64,000 nt of DNA. Origin: Bacteroidota bacterium (GTDB lineage: Bacteria; Bacteroidota; Bacteroidia; UBA4408). Within the stretch, counting starts at the first letter, position 1. Each line of letters begins with the position of its first letter. Location: contig CAUJCU010000009.1 of assembly GCA_963169745.1 (NCBI GenBank), forward strand, positions 1 through 64,000. The letters are read 5' to 3'. Below are positions 34,950 through 44,124 of this stretch, one piece after another. The notes under the pieces were generated by a model. The model searched no databases, was not told where the DNA came from, and was given only the letters and a program-made list of their open reading frames with translations. The position numbers and the translations under genes are program-made.

Positions 34950-34962
34950 ACGAACTCATAAA

Positions 34963-35757
34963 ATGAAAAAGAATATTTTTTCTATACTCATAGTTTTTAC
35001 CCCTTTCTTATTTTGTAAAGCACAATCACCCTGGACTGTACCATCCAAAACTAAGGCTGTTGAAGATACCAGTATCAACAAAAAAGATAAAAATGGGTTA
35101 AAACAGGGTATTTGGCAAGAAATTAGTGGTACAGTAATGGTAGAGGGGCTTTATATTAATGATAAAAAACAAGGGGCATTTAAAACTTATTATGCCGATG
35201 GTTTACTCAGCAAACTTGAAGAGTATGACAAGGGTTTAAAAGAAGGAATTAGTATTGATATAAAAAATACCGGCAAAATAAGGAAGCAATGTTACTATAA
35301 AAATGACTTACTTGAGGGGCCCTATCGCTTGTATTTTGAATACGGAAAAGTCGAAGTAGAACAATACTATACAAAGGGTAAATTAAACGGAATTAAAAAG
35401 GTGTATTACCAAAATGGAAAGCTTCAGGAAGAGTCAACTTACATTAATGACCAACGCGATGGCAAGGCCCAATGGTATAATTTAGAAGGAAAATTATATA
35501 TGGAGTACAACTACCATAACGGGAGTCTTGAAGGTGTGCAGAAAAGTTATTATCCTGCCTTGGGGTCTTTAAATTCAGAAACCATATATAAAAATAACGT
35601 TATGAATGGTACTTATAATGAATATTTTGAAGATGGCAAAACGATAAAAATTACCGGCTCATATTTGAATGACAAAAAAAATGGAGTGTGGAAAGAGTTT
35701 GACCAGTCAGGAAAACTATTAAGTACCAAAAATTATAAAAACGATATACTGCAATAG
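34963..35757 (+). CDS. Exported YwqK/MORN-like repeat protein
   Basis: This 264-residue protein has a signal peptide (about 1-21, ending CKAQ) and about eight repeats of the form NGxKQGxWKxYYxDGKLxxE. Examples are DLLEGPYRLYFEYGKVEVE, KLNGIKKVYYQNGKLQEES and KKNGVWKEFDQSGKLLSTK. Databases label this type as YwqK-family antitoxin repeats, but no toxin is nearby, so the label should not be read as function. It follows the GT2 gene by 13 bases and may be co-transcribed. Confidence 0.9.
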   Translation: MKKNIFSILIVFTPFLFCKAQSPWTVPSKTKAVEDTSINKKDKNGLKQGIWQEISGTVMVEGLYINDKKQGAFKTYYADGLLSKLEEYDKGLKEGISIDIKNTGKIRKQCYYKNDLLEGPYRLYFEYGKVEVEQYYTKGKLNGIKKVYYQNGKLQEESTYINDQRDGKAQWYNLEGKLYMEYNYHNGSLEGVQKSYYPALGSLNSETIYKNNVMNGTYNEYFEDGKTIKITGSYLNDKKNGVWKEFDQSGKLLSTKNYKNDILQ

Positions 35758-35766
35758 CAAAAGTCT

Positions 35767-36273
35767 TTATTTTATTTGAAATTTGTATTGATCCTCTCCT
35801 AAAGAACTTTGCAAAACTTTTTCTTTCAATTGTATTTTATACGCTTTCAACTTTTGCTGTAATTGATTATTTCCGGTTCCCAAAATTTGAATAGCAAGCA
35901 AAGCAGCATTGCCAGCTCCATTAAGGGCTACAGTTGCAACCGGTACCCCTGAAGGCATTTGTAAAATAGAAAGAACAGAGTCCCATCCATCAATGGAGTT
36001 CGATGATTTTACAGGAACACCTATTACCGGTAAGATACTTTTTGAGGCCACCATGCCAGGAAGGTGAGCAGCACCACCTGCTCCTGCAATAATAACTTGA
36101 ATACCTCTGATATGTGCATTTTCGGCATATTCCATAAGAAACTCCGGAGTGCGATGTGCCGAAACCACTTTTGCTTCGAAAGGAATTTCAAATTCTTCGA
36201 GTATTTGTGCGGCAGCTTCCATCACATTCCAGTCAGATTTGCTTCCCATTATTAAACCTACCAGTGCTTTCAT
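35767..36273 (-). CDS. purE: N5-carboxyaminoimidazole ribonucleotide mutase
   Basis: PurE converts N5-CAIR to CAIR in purine synthesis, working after PurK. This 168-residue protein has the substrate loop [14 protein letters not shown], the VSAHRTPE motif with the catalytic His, and [16 protein letters not shown]. Length matches the class I bacterial enzyme. It lies 18 bases after purK in the same operon. Confidence 0.98.
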   Translation of the reverse strand: MKALVGLIMGSKSDWNVMEAAAQILEEFEIPFEAKVVSAHRTPEFLMEYAENAHIRGIQVIIAGAGGAAHLPGMVASKSILPVIGVPVKSSNSIDGWDSVLSILQMPSGVPVATVALNGAGNAALLAIQILGTGNNQLQQKLKAYKIQLKEKVLQSSLGEDQYKFQIK

Positions 36274-36291
36274 AAAATTAAATTTAAGTTA

Positions 36292-37434
36292 TTAATTTGT
36301 AGTTGCTTTAATTGTTTTTTGCACCATTCGTGCATTTTTTACAGCTTCTTTTATGTCAGAATGAAGCACGGTAATATGCCCCATTTTTCGAAAAGGTTTA
36401 CATATCTTTTTACCGTAAAGATGCACATAAACATTGGGTATTTTTAAAATATCGTAAAGCCCCTCATACACTACTAAACCATTTCTTTCAGGTTCCCCTA
36501 AAAGATTAACCATAACCGATGGGGTGTGGGTTTGTGTATTTCCGGGAGGCATATTTAATATAGCTCGTAAATGCTGTGCATACTGTGAAGTACGGCACGA
36601 TTCAATAGTTTGATGGCCACTGTTATGCGGACGAGGAGCAATTTCATTTACTAGTAAACGATCGTCATGAGTGAGAAAAAATTCTACAGCCAAAAGACCA
36701 ATAATTCCTGACTCTTCGGCAATTCTGCAAGCAATATCTTGCGCCTTTTGTTGAATTGTATTACTAATTTCGGCAGGCATTTGTAAGAATTCAACTAGGT
36801 TTTGCTGTGGATTAAAATCCATTTCAACTGCATCATAAACACTCATTAAACCTTGTGCGTTGCGCGATACAATTACGGCTAATTCCTTTTTAAAGTCAAC
36901 TTGATGCTCCATTACTGATGGGGAGTCAAAAGCCTCTTCAAAATCGGTCTCACAGCTAAGTTTTACAACCCCCTTTCCATCATAGCCTCCTTTCCTAAGT
37001 TTCTGAACAAATGAACCGCCCTGCTTTTTCCATAAGGCAAAAGCCTCTTCTTTGTCTTCTACCAAAACAAAATCAGCGGTAGGAATTTGGTGATTGGTGT
37101 AAAACAGCTTCTGCAAACCTTTGTCTTGCACCATCTTTAACACTTGTGGTTGTGGATAAACCGGAATACCCTCTTGCTCCAAACAAAACAAGGCATCAAC
37201 ATTTACATGTTCAATTTCAATAGTCACGAGCTCTTGTTTCTTTCCAAACTCATAAACGGTATCAAAATCTTGTAAACTTCCACAGCTAAAGCTTTCACAT
37301 AAAAAACGGCAGGGAGCATCTTTGTCAGGATCAAGAACAGAAATTTTAAGATTATAGTTTACAGCCTCCTGAATGAGCATTTTCCCCAATTGCCCGCCAC
37401 CAATTATACCTAATGCTATTGCTTTAAAACTCAT
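36292..37434 (-). CDS. purK: 5-(carboxyamino)imidazole ribonucleotide synthase
   Basis: PurK uses ATP and bicarbonate to carboxylate AIR to N5-CAIR. It is an ATP-grasp enzyme with GIIGGGQLGKML at the start, FVQKLRKGGYDGKGVVKL (glycine-rich loop), and the C-terminal ATP site LLVNEIAPRPHNSGHQTIE. The track ORF begins at a TTG at 37452 that falls inside the -7 element at 37450-37457, so the ATG at 37434 is taken. PurK and PurE form an operon. Confidence 0.97.
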   Translation of the reverse strand: MSFKAIALGIIGGGQLGKMLIQEAVNYNLKISVLDPDKDAPCRFLCESFSCGSLQDFDTVYEFGKKQELVTIEIEHVNVDALFCLEQEGIPVYPQPQVLKMVQDKGLQKLFYTNHQIPTADFVLVEDKEEAFALWKKQGGSFVQKLRKGGYDGKGVVKLSCETDFEEAFDSPSVMEHQVDFKKELAVIVSRNAQGLMSVYDAVEMDFNPQQNLVEFLQMPAEISNTIQQKAQDIACRIAEESGIIGLLAVEFFLTHDDRLLVNEIAPRPHNSGHQTIESCRTSQYAQHLRAILNMPPGNTQTHTPSVMVNLLGEPERNGLVVYEGLYDILKIPNVYVHLYGKKICKPFRKMGHITVLHSDIKEAVKNARMVQKTIKATTN

Positions 37435-37449
37435 ACCTTTTTTGTTATG

Positions 37450-37457
37450 CAAAATTA
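37450..37457 (-). promoter_or_regulatory. -7 element of the purK-purE operon
   Basis: TAATTTTG on the minus strand matches TAnnTTTG. It leaves only about 15 bases before the ATG at 37434 and excludes the longer ORF start. Confidence 0.55.
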
Positions 37458-37730
37458 GAGTTATTTTAATTTAAAAAGAAATTACATTTCTTGTTTTGAG
37501 GAGGGGCATAAAAAGAGCATATTACTTAATTCACAATACCAATTTGAAACGAATTAAACAGAAAACAATAGAAAATTATCCTTGTACTTTTTTATATAAC
37601 TTTGTTTTGCACCTTTACCGTAATTTTAAAACGGTATTTAGGCCACAAGGCAAAACGATAGGTGCTTTTATCACAATTAAATTGAAATCATTTCGTTTAT
37701 ACATCATTACTTTTTGCTAAATCCAAACTC

Positions 37731-38984
37731 ATGTTTAAAAATATTACAGGTACTTTTATTACACGTTTGTCGGTATCTGTATTAAATTTCATTCTCATAA
37801 TTTTAACAGCTAAATTTTTGGGAGCTGAAGCTCGAGGTTCTATTAGCTTATGTGTGTTGGCTGTTGCAATTGCAGGATTGGTTAACGAAATAGTGGGAGG
37901 GCCTGCTGTGGTTTATTTAGTACCACGTTTTAATAACCGAAAACTTACTCAGTATGCTTATTTGTGGGCTATTTTTTCTAGTATAACCATTAGTGTGTTA
38001 CTGGCTTTATTTCATTTTTATGATGTAGAGTTTATAATTTTGGTTACAGCATGCAGTTTTGTACTCTGTATGGGTACCATTCATCAATTTATTTTATTGG
38101 GACATCAAAAAATAAGCTCATTTAATACTACGGCTATTGTTCAAACAGCAGTTACATTCTTGGTTTTTTTAGGGAGTGTTGTGTTTAAAGTGAGTTCGTC
38201 TAATTTTTATTTTTATGCTTTACTTTTAGGCTATATAGCAGGCTTTTTAGTGAGCTTTAATGCGTCATTTTTTATCTGGCAAGAAAAGAAAACCAGTTCC
38301 GACAATATAACTTTAAAAATGCTTTTTAATAATGGTTTACTTACGCAAACTGCAAGCTTTTTTCATTTAATGAGCAGCCGGATAACTTTTTATTATTCAG
38401 AATACTTTATTTCATTAGCTTTTGTTGGTGTTTTAAGTATTGCTGTTTCTGTTACAGAGGCCGCCTTACTCTTTAGCACAAGTGTAGCACTTATTACCGC
38501 AAGTGCCGTATCAAACCAAAACGATAAATCACAGGCTGCGACTTTAACTGTGCAGCTAATTAAAACCTCATGGGCAATTTCAGGCCTTATTTTGCTGGTG
38601 CTTTGCCTGTTTCCTGAACAACCCATGTTGCTTATTTTAGGTGCAGATTTCGAAGGAATAAAATTACTCATTTTTACACTTGTTCCGGGAGCAATGGCGG
38701 GAAGTGTGAATCAAATAATCAGCCATTATTATACAGGTATCGGGAAATTTGCAGTAAACACCCGAGCCGGACTAATTTCAATGGGAGTTACTGGCATAGG
38801 CGTACTGCTTTACTTGGCAACTCATTCTGTTTTGCTTCCGGGGCTTATCATTAGTGCAAGTGCTTGGGCTACTAATCTTTATTTTGTACGTTTGTTTCTG
38901 CAAGAAATTAAACAAAGTTGGTATTGCCTTATACCTTCTGCAAAGGATTTTCAACAACTAGTACAAAAAATTATTAAATTCTGA
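37731..38984 (+). CDS. Polysaccharide/oligosaccharide flippase (MOP superfamily)
   Basis: This 417-residue protein has about 12 hydrophobic segments and the Wzx-like N-terminus FITRLSVSVLNFILIILTAKFLGAEARG, with small-residue-rich helices typical of the MATE/MOP fold. Such proteins move lipid-linked glycans across the inner membrane. It lies only 5 bases before asnB and is followed by a GT-C-like gene, together a small surface-polysaccharide cluster. The gap before it (37458-37730) shows no convincing gene and one TAACTTTG at 37597-37604. Confidence 0.9.
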   Translation: MFKNITGTFITRLSVSVLNFILIILTAKFLGAEARGSISLCVLAVAIAGLVNEIVGGPAVVYLVPRFNNRKLTQYAYLWAIFSSITISVLLALFHFYDVEFIILVTACSFVLCMGTIHQFILLGHQKISSFNTTAIVQTAVTFLVFLGSVVFKVSSSNFYFYALLLGYIAGFLVSFNASFFIWQEKKTSSDNITLKMLFNNGLLTQTASFFHLMSSRITFYYSEYFISLAFVGVLSIAVSVTEAALLFSTSVALITASAVSNQNDKSQAATLTVQLIKTSWAISGLILLVLCLFPEQPMLLILGADFEGIKLLIFTLVPGAMAGSVNQIISHYYTGIGKFAVNTRAGLISMGVTGIGVLLYLATHSVLLPGLIISASAWATNLYFVRLFLQEIKQSWYCLIPSAKDFQQLVQKIIKF

Positions 38985-38989
38985 ACTAA

Positions 38990-40978
38990 ATGTGTGGCAT
39001 TGGGGGAATTGTCAGATTCAACAATACAGTTAAAAACATAAAAGGGGCTGCTCAAATACTTAACGCTAATATAGCACATCGGGGGCCTGATGGCGAGGGG
39101 TATTTCTTTTACAATCAAAGCCAAGCAATACCCGCATACAGCAAACATACCCCTCAGTTGTGCATTCAAAACCGGCTCGATTATGGAGCTGTTAAGTCAA
39201 TTGATGAATTGCATGATGATTTTGATTTGGTGCTCCTTCATCGCAGGCTGGCCATTATTGACTTGAATGCCAGTGGACACCAACCCATGTGCATTGACAA
39301 TGGGAAACTCTGGATAAGTTACAATGGCGAGATATACAATTACAAAGAAATACGCAAAGAGCTCGAACTTAAAGGCTGTATTTTTGTTTCAGAAAGTGAT
39401 ACTGAAGTAATTTTGTATGCCTACAAAATATGGGGAAAGAACTGCCTGCATAAGTTTAACGGAATGTGGGCTTTTGTTATTTTTGATACAGAAAAAAAAA
39501 TGCTTTTTGGAGCCCGAGACCGTTTCGGTGTAAAACCCTTTTACTTTTATAAAGATAAAAATATTTTTTCCTTTGCCTCAGAACAAAAGGCTTTGGTAAA
39601 AATGCCATTTATTCAAACAGCGATTCGGCCCGAAGCGGTATATGACTATTTTGTAAAAGGAGAAATAGAGTATGAACCTTTAAGTTTTTTTAAACATATT
39701 GTAGAGCTTTTCCCGGCCCACTATTTTGAACTATACACGAATACCGGAAATTTTAATATAGAGCGGTATTATGTGCTTCAAACCCATAATGAATTAGAGG
39801 CTTTTGATGAAGAAAATTTTGCACAATCAAAAAACGAAGTTGGGACTTTGCTTAAAGAGGCGGTAAAAATTAGGCTTCGTTCCGATGTTTCAGTAGGAGC
39901 CTGTTTGAGCGGTGGAATTGACAGCAGTGCAATTGTAGCTTTAGTTGATCAACTCTATAAAGAGGAAGGACAAAATGAAAAGATAAAACTTTTCACAGCA
40001 GCATTTCATGACCCTACTGTTGATGAAAGCACTTATGCAGCCCGTGCGGCTGAAAACACAAACAGTACATTTTATAAAGTTTTTCCACAGGCTACTGACT
40101 TAGTAAATGATTTAGAAAGCTTAATTTATAGTCAAGATGTTCCAATTTGGAGCACCAGTACTTATGCTCAATTTCGGGTTATGCAAAAAGCAAAGGAAAG
40201 TGGAATTAAAGTTGTACTCGATGGGCAAGGAGGCGATGAACTTTTTGCAGGATACCACTCCTATTATTATAATTATTGGGCACAACTCCTGTCTAACTAT
40301 AAATGGCTTCGCTTGCATCGTGAAATGAAAGAATTTTTGCCTTGGTATAAACGCTATTCGTTTTTTATAAAACAGCATTTGCGCTTTTCAACCATACATA
40401 AACTTCCTACTTTTATTCAATACCAAATAAATAGAAATTACTTTGGTGATTTTTATTACCTGAATCCTATTTTTTTAAACGATTATAGAAGCCGAATTGC
40501 CACTCGTGAAGTTCCTGGTAATCTAAATCAAATGTTACATCAAGAATTTACCAATACCCGCCTTAAATCGTATTTAAAGTGCGAAGACAGATGCAGTATG
40601 TGGCATGGTGTAGAATCTCGCACCCCTTTTGCAGATGATATTAACTTAATAAATTATGTTTTTAAATTACCGGCCGGGTATAAAATAAAAAACGGCATCA
40701 GTAAATATATATTACGAGAATCGTTACGGGGCTTGGTGCCTGATATCATTTTAAATCGAAAAGACAAAATGGGCTTTGCCACCCCAAACTCGCAATGGAT
40801 AAGAGAAATTAAAGATGCAGTAAGGCCTTATTTTACCAATGATTTAAAAGATTTTATGGATATGGAAAAGGTAAACCGTGATTTCAATCAGATGTTAAGC
40901 TCCAATTTAGATTATAATGACACACGCACGTTTAAATTTATTGCATTTGCTGTTTGGAAAAAAGTTTATGGTCTGTAA
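38990..40978 (+). CDS. asnB: Asparagine synthase (glutamine-hydrolysing)
   Basis: AsnB makes asparagine from aspartate, ATP and glutamine. This 662-residue protein begins MCGIGGIVRF with the N-terminal nucleophile Cys2 of the class II amidotransferase domain, followed by the conserved HRGPDGEG and SYNGEIYNYKE. The synthetase domain carries the PP-loop CLSGGIDSSAI and a second core VVLDGQGGDELFAGYH. It lies between a flippase and a GT-C-like gene; AsnB-type enzymes in such clusters often amidate sugars or uronic acids, so a polysaccharide-modifying role is possible besides asparagine supply. Confidence 0.95.
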   Translation: MCGIGGIVRFNNTVKNIKGAAQILNANIAHRGPDGEGYFFYNQSQAIPAYSKHTPQLCIQNRLDYGAVKSIDELHDDFDLVLLHRRLAIIDLNASGHQPMCIDNGKLWISYNGEIYNYKEIRKELELKGCIFVSESDTEVILYAYKIWGKNCLHKFNGMWAFVIFDTEKKMLFGARDRFGVKPFYFYKDKNIFSFASEQKALVKMPFIQTAIRPEAVYDYFVKGEIEYEPLSFFKHIVELFPAHYFELYTNTGNFNIERYYVLQTHNELEAFDEENFAQSKNEVGTLLKEAVKIRLRSDVSVGACLSGGIDSSAIVALVDQLYKEEGQNEKIKLFTAAFHDPTVDESTYAARAAENTNSTFYKVFPQATDLVNDLESLIYSQDVPIWSTSTYAQFRVMQKAKESGIKVVLDGQGGDELFAGYHSYYYNYWAQLLSNYKWLRLHREMKEFLPWYKRYSFFIKQHLRFSTIHKLPTFIQYQINRNYFGDFYYLNPIFLNDYRSRIATREVPGNLNQMLHQEFTNTRLKSYLKCEDRCSMWHGVESRTPFADDINLINYVFKLPAGYKIKNGISKYILRESLRGLVPDIILNRKDKMGFATPNSQWIREIKDAVRPYFTNDLKDFMDMEKVNRDFNQMLSSNLDYNDTRTFKFIAFAVWKKVYGL

Positions 40979-41009
40979 AAATTAGCTCTGAATTAACCGA
41001 AAAAGGATT

Positions 41010-42278
41010 ATGAACAAACACCGGATGACCATAATAGGACTACTGTTTTTTTTGGGATTCACAATTTTCTTGACACTAAACCGACACACAAAGCATGGTA
41101 TCCAAAATTATCATAGCGAAATATGGGCTGATAAAGCAGGCTATTTTGTGTACTTACCCGCATTTTTTATTTACCATTTTCAGGCCAACGCCATGCCCGA
41201 TAGTATTGCCGTTAAAACCGGAGATGGATTTAAGTTGTATGGAGGAAAAATAATAACTAAATATCCCTGTGGAACGGCCCTTCTTTTAAGTCCTTTTTTT
41301 GCAGTTGCACACCTCCTTTCTACTCCTTTAGGGTATAGTAGTGATGGTTTTTCTATACCTTACCATAAAGCCATTGATATAGCTGCTGTACTATACACCT
41401 TTTTGGCTTTACTGTTACTTTATAAGTTTTTGGTGAGATGTGTTTCAGCCCGGTCTGCATTTCAATGTACTATGGTGTTGTATCTTGGAACCAATGTTTT
41501 TTATTACTCTATTTTTGAAACAGGCATGTCACACATATATTCCTTTTTTCTGTTTTCGTTATATCTCTATTTAGGACCTTTTGCCTTAAACTCATCACAA
41601 AATAGAGTTTATCCTATCCTTTTAGGCTTAGTTGCCGGACTTATTATTTTGGTGCGTCCGGCTAATATTTTGTTTCTCCCGCTTCTTTTTGTATTTAATT
41701 CTTATCCCATTGCCTATTTGAAATCTCAGTACAAAAGCCTTTTCTTAATGTTATTAACGGCTGTGCTTACTACTTTACCACAACTTTTGTACTGGCATTA
41801 TGCACATCAGTCATATCTTTTTTATAGCTATGGAAACGAAGGTTTTACACATATTTTTGCACCTAAGTTTCTGCCTTTATGGTTTGCTCCAAATAATGGT
41901 CTTTTTGTTTACACACCTATAGTACTGCTTGTTTTAGCTGCCCTGCTTTATATGTTTAAAATAAATAAAACACAAAGTGTTCTACTAGGCTTATTTTTTA
42001 TGGGCATTTCGTGGTTTTTCGCAGCATGGCACGATTGGACCTACGGTTGCTCCTATGGCTCGCGCCCTTATGTAGAGTATTTTGCTGTTTTTACACTCCC
42101 TTTGGCTTATTTTTTTGAGATTAAAAAAACAACTTTTTCAAACATCCTGCTTTGGACTTTTATTATTGTTTGTATCGTTATAAATCAAAAAATCATGTTC
42201 ACTTATGATGGCTGCTGGTACCATTCCAATTGGGATTGGCAAGGATACTTGCAGCTCTTGACAGGGCCTACAAAATAA
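41010..42278 (+). CDS. Multi-spanning membrane protein, GT-C glycosyltransferase-like
   Basis: This 422-residue protein has about ten hydrophobic helices. After the first helix is NYHSEIWADKAGYFVYLPAFF, with an acidic residue in the first external loop as in GT-C enzymes, then LGYSSDGFSIPYHKAID and GLFVYTPIVLLVLAALLYM. It shares segment order with the 619-residue protein at 13488 but lacks its C-terminal soluble domain. It is the last gene of the flippase-asnB cluster and ends 5 bases before the convergent ftsY stop. Sugar donor and acceptor are unknown. Confidence 0.85.
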   Translation: MNKHRMTIIGLLFFLGFTIFLTLNRHTKHGIQNYHSEIWADKAGYFVYLPAFFIYHFQANAMPDSIAVKTGDGFKLYGGKIITKYPCGTALLLSPFFAVAHLLSTPLGYSSDGFSIPYHKAIDIAAVLYTFLALLLLYKFLVRCVSARSAFQCTMVLYLGTNVFYYSIFETGMSHIYSFFLFSLYLYLGPFALNSSQNRVYPILLGLVAGLIILVRPANILFLPLLFVFNSYPIAYLKSQYKSLFLMLLTAVLTTLPQLLYWHYAHQSYLFYSYGNEGFTHIFAPKFLPLWFAPNNGLFVYTPIVLLVLAALLYMFKINKTQSVLLGLFFMGISWFFAAWHDWTYGCSYGSRPYVEYFAVFTLPLAYFFEIKKTTFSNILLWTFIIVCIVINQKIMFTYDGCWYHSNWDWQGYLQLLTGPTK

Positions 42279-42283
42279 ATTTG

Positions 42284-43240
42284 TTAAGTTGAGGAAAAAA
42301 GAGATTCTACAAAAGCAGTCTTATTAAAGACTTGCAAATCTTCCATCTTTTCGCCTATCCCAATATATTTAACAGGTATTTTAAACTCGTCTGATATACC
42401 AATAGCAACTCCTCCTTTGGCGGTTCCATCCAATTTCGTTAAGGCTAAGGCATTTACCTCGGTTGCTGCAGTAAACTGGCGGCATTGCTCTATCGCATTT
42501 TGCCCTGTTGAGGCGTCTAAAACTAAAAGAATTTCATGGGGCGCATCGGGAACTACTTTTTGCATAACCTTTTTTATTTTGGTAAGCTCGTTCATTAGGT
42601 TTATTTTATTGTGCAAACGGCCTGCAGTATCAATAATAACCACATCAGCTTCGCGCGAAACCCCGGCACTCAAAGCGTCATAGGCTACCGAAGCGGGGTC
42701 GGCACCCATACCTTGTTGTATTAAGTCAACTTCAGTACGCTTGCTCCAAATTTCAATTTGATCAACTGCAGCAGCTCTAAAAGTATCAGCAGCACCAAGC
42801 AAAACCCTTTTTCCAGATTTTTTAAACTGATAAGCCAATTTCCCAATAGTGGTTGTTTTACCCACTCCGTTTACACCTACAACCATTATAACGTATGGCT
42901 TACTCTTTAAAGGAGCTGAAAAATCAGCAACTTCAAGGGTATTATTTTCAGTAAGCAAGTTGGAAACTTCGGCCTTAAGAATATTTTGAAGCTCTGCTGT
43001 ACTCACATATTTATCACGGGCAACACGAGCTTCAATGCGCTCTATTATTTTTAAAGTAGTATGAACACCAACATCCGAACTAATCAACACTTCTTCTAAA
43101 TTGTCAAGAATTTCGGCATCTACAGTTGATTTTCCGACTATAGCCTTGGTAATTTTTGAAAAGAAGCTCTCTTTTGTTTTGGCCAAACCCTGATCTAGGC
43201 TTTCTTTTTTATCTTTTGAAAAGAAATTAAAAATACCCAT
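42284..43240 (-). CDS. ftsY: Signal recognition particle receptor FtsY
   Basis: FtsY is the membrane-docking GTPase that receives ribosome-SRP complexes for insertion of membrane proteins. It shows the NG-domain motifs GVNGVGKTTTIGKLAYQ (G1), DTAGRLHNKINLMNEL (G3) and TKLDGTAKGG (G4), after a short N domain. The long acidic A domain of E. coli is absent, as is usual in Bacteroidota. The track start at 43303 lies inside a terminator hairpin; the ATG at 43240 (MGIFNFFSKDKKE) matches the family. Confidence 0.97.
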   Translation of the reverse strand: MGIFNFFSKDKKESLDQGLAKTKESFFSKITKAIVGKSTVDAEILDNLEEVLISSDVGVHTTLKIIERIEARVARDKYVSTAELQNILKAEVSNLLTENNTLEVADFSAPLKSKPYVIMVVGVNGVGKTTTIGKLAYQFKKSGKRVLLGAADTFRAAAVDQIEIWSKRTEVDLIQQGMGADPASVAYDALSAGVSREADVVIIDTAGRLHNKINLMNELTKIKKVMQKVVPDAPHEILLVLDASTGQNAIEQCRQFTAATEVNALALTKLDGTAKGGVAIGISDEFKIPVKYIGIGEKMEDLQVFNKTAFVESLFSST

Positions 43241-43286
43241 AAATTTGTTAAAGTTAACAGTAGAAAATTTGAAACTGCAAGATAAT

Positions 43287-43321
43287 AAAAAAGCCTCTTT
43301 CAATTTGAAAGAAGCTTTTTA
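43287..43321 (-). terminator. Terminator of the L28-L33-DUF4295 operon
   Basis: AAAAAAGCCTCTTTCAA pairs with TTGAAAGAAGCTTTTT with one mismatch. On the minus strand a T-run follows, so it ends transcription coming from the ribosomal protein genes before ftsY. Confidence 0.75.
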
Positions 43322-43341
43322 TTATTTAATATATTGATTCT

Positions 43342-43494
43342 TTATTTAGAGAAAAAATCTTTAACGTGGTCGTTGTGTACAATTTCCTCTTTGAAACTGT
43401 ATGCACCTGTTTTTGGCGATTTGGCCATTTTAATAACCTTTGTAAAGTTATTTCCTTTTCCTGTTTTAAGTGTTGCCACTACTTTCTTTGCCAT
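43342..43494 (-). CDS. DUF4295 family small protein
   Basis: This 50-residue gene is below the ORF-track cutoff. The translation begins MAKKVVATLKTGKGNNFTKV, continues with SPKTGAYSFKEEIV and ends HVKDFFSK. It matches the DUF4295 family, which in Bacteroidota lies next to rpmG and rpmB, exactly as here. It is small, basic and probably ribosome-associated, but no function is established. Confidence 0.95.
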   Translation of the reverse strand: MAKKVVATLKTGKGNNFTKVIKMAKSPKTGAYSFKEEIVHNDHVKDFFSK

Positions 43495-43518
43495 GGGTCA
43501 AATATAGTTTAAGGATTA

Positions 43519-43701
43519 TTATTTAATTTCTTTGTGAACTGTTTTCTTTTTCAGAATAGAGTTGTATTTTTTTAATTCCAAACGCTCCGGAGTGTTTTTC
43601 TTGTTTTTAGTAGTGATATAACGACTGGTTCCGGGCATACCGCTGGCTTTATGTTCGGTGCACTCCATAATTACCTGAATTCTGTTTCCTTTTTTTGCCA
43701 T
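43519..43701 (-). CDS. rpmG: 50S ribosomal protein L33
   Basis: L33 is a small component of the large ribosomal subunit near the E site. The 60-residue chain is [18 protein letters not shown], then [24 protein letters not shown] and [14 protein letters not shown]. It has only one Cys and lacks the paired Cys of zinc-binding L33 forms. It sits between rpmB and the DUF4295 gene. Confidence 0.97.
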   Translation of the reverse strand: MAKKGNRIQVIMECTEHKASGMPGTSRYITTKNKKNTPERLELKKYNSILKKKTVHKEIK

Positions 43702-43730
43702 GATTTTAAAATACTGCTGTGTGGTAAATA

Positions 43731-43964
43731 TTACTTTAAATAACCATTTTTATATACCTCGTCAATACAAGCACTAATTCCTTTTTTATGAATCGTTTTT
43801 AATGCCGATGTAGATACTTTTAAGGTAATCCATTCATTTTCTTCAGGTACAAAAAACTTTTTTACCTGTAAATTCGGTTTAAATAAACGTTTTGTCTTCC
43901 TGTTTGAAAAAGATACATGATTTCCTACTATGGCCTTTTTCCCTGTTAAATCGCAAATTCTTGA
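43731..43964 (-). CDS. rpmB: 50S ribosomal protein L28
   Basis: L28 is a large-subunit protein. The family start [21 protein letters not shown] at 43964 is taken rather than the track start at 44000, which adds 12 unrelated residues. Further along are [12 protein letters not shown] and [19 protein letters not shown]. It heads the rpmB-rpmG-DUF4295 operon. Confidence 0.97.
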   Translation of the reverse strand, partial: SRICDLTGKKAIVGNHVSFSNRKTKRLFKPNLQVKKFFVPEENEWITLKVSTSALKTIHKKGISACIDEVYKNGYLK

Positions 43965-44056
43965 CATGACTTTTCTTAGTATTTTGAAAATGGAGTGCAA
44001 ATAACAGAGTTTTTTTTGATTTTACCAAAATTATTTTAAATATTTCCGAATTAAAG

Positions 44057-44064
44057 TAACTTTG
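44057..44064 (+). promoter_or_regulatory. -7 element of the HSDR_N-like gene
   Basis: TAACTTTG matches TAnnTTTG. It overlaps the track ORF start at 44062, showing that translation must begin later, at the ATG at 44125. Confidence 0.55.
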
Positions 44065-44124
44065 GGCTTGTTTAATGGCCATATAAACCATAGTCATAAC
44101 TCAATTTTGTTGCGTATTGATAGC

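Noticed and set aside
34963-35757. YwqK antitoxin of a toxin-antitoxin system
   Set aside because: The repeat family name is YwqK-like, but the protein is exported and no toxin gene is adjacent.
37496-37720. 74-residue ORF between purK and the flippase
   Set aside because: It is basic and irregular, has no recognisable motif and overlaps promoter-like sequence; treated as a chance ORF in AT-rich DNA.
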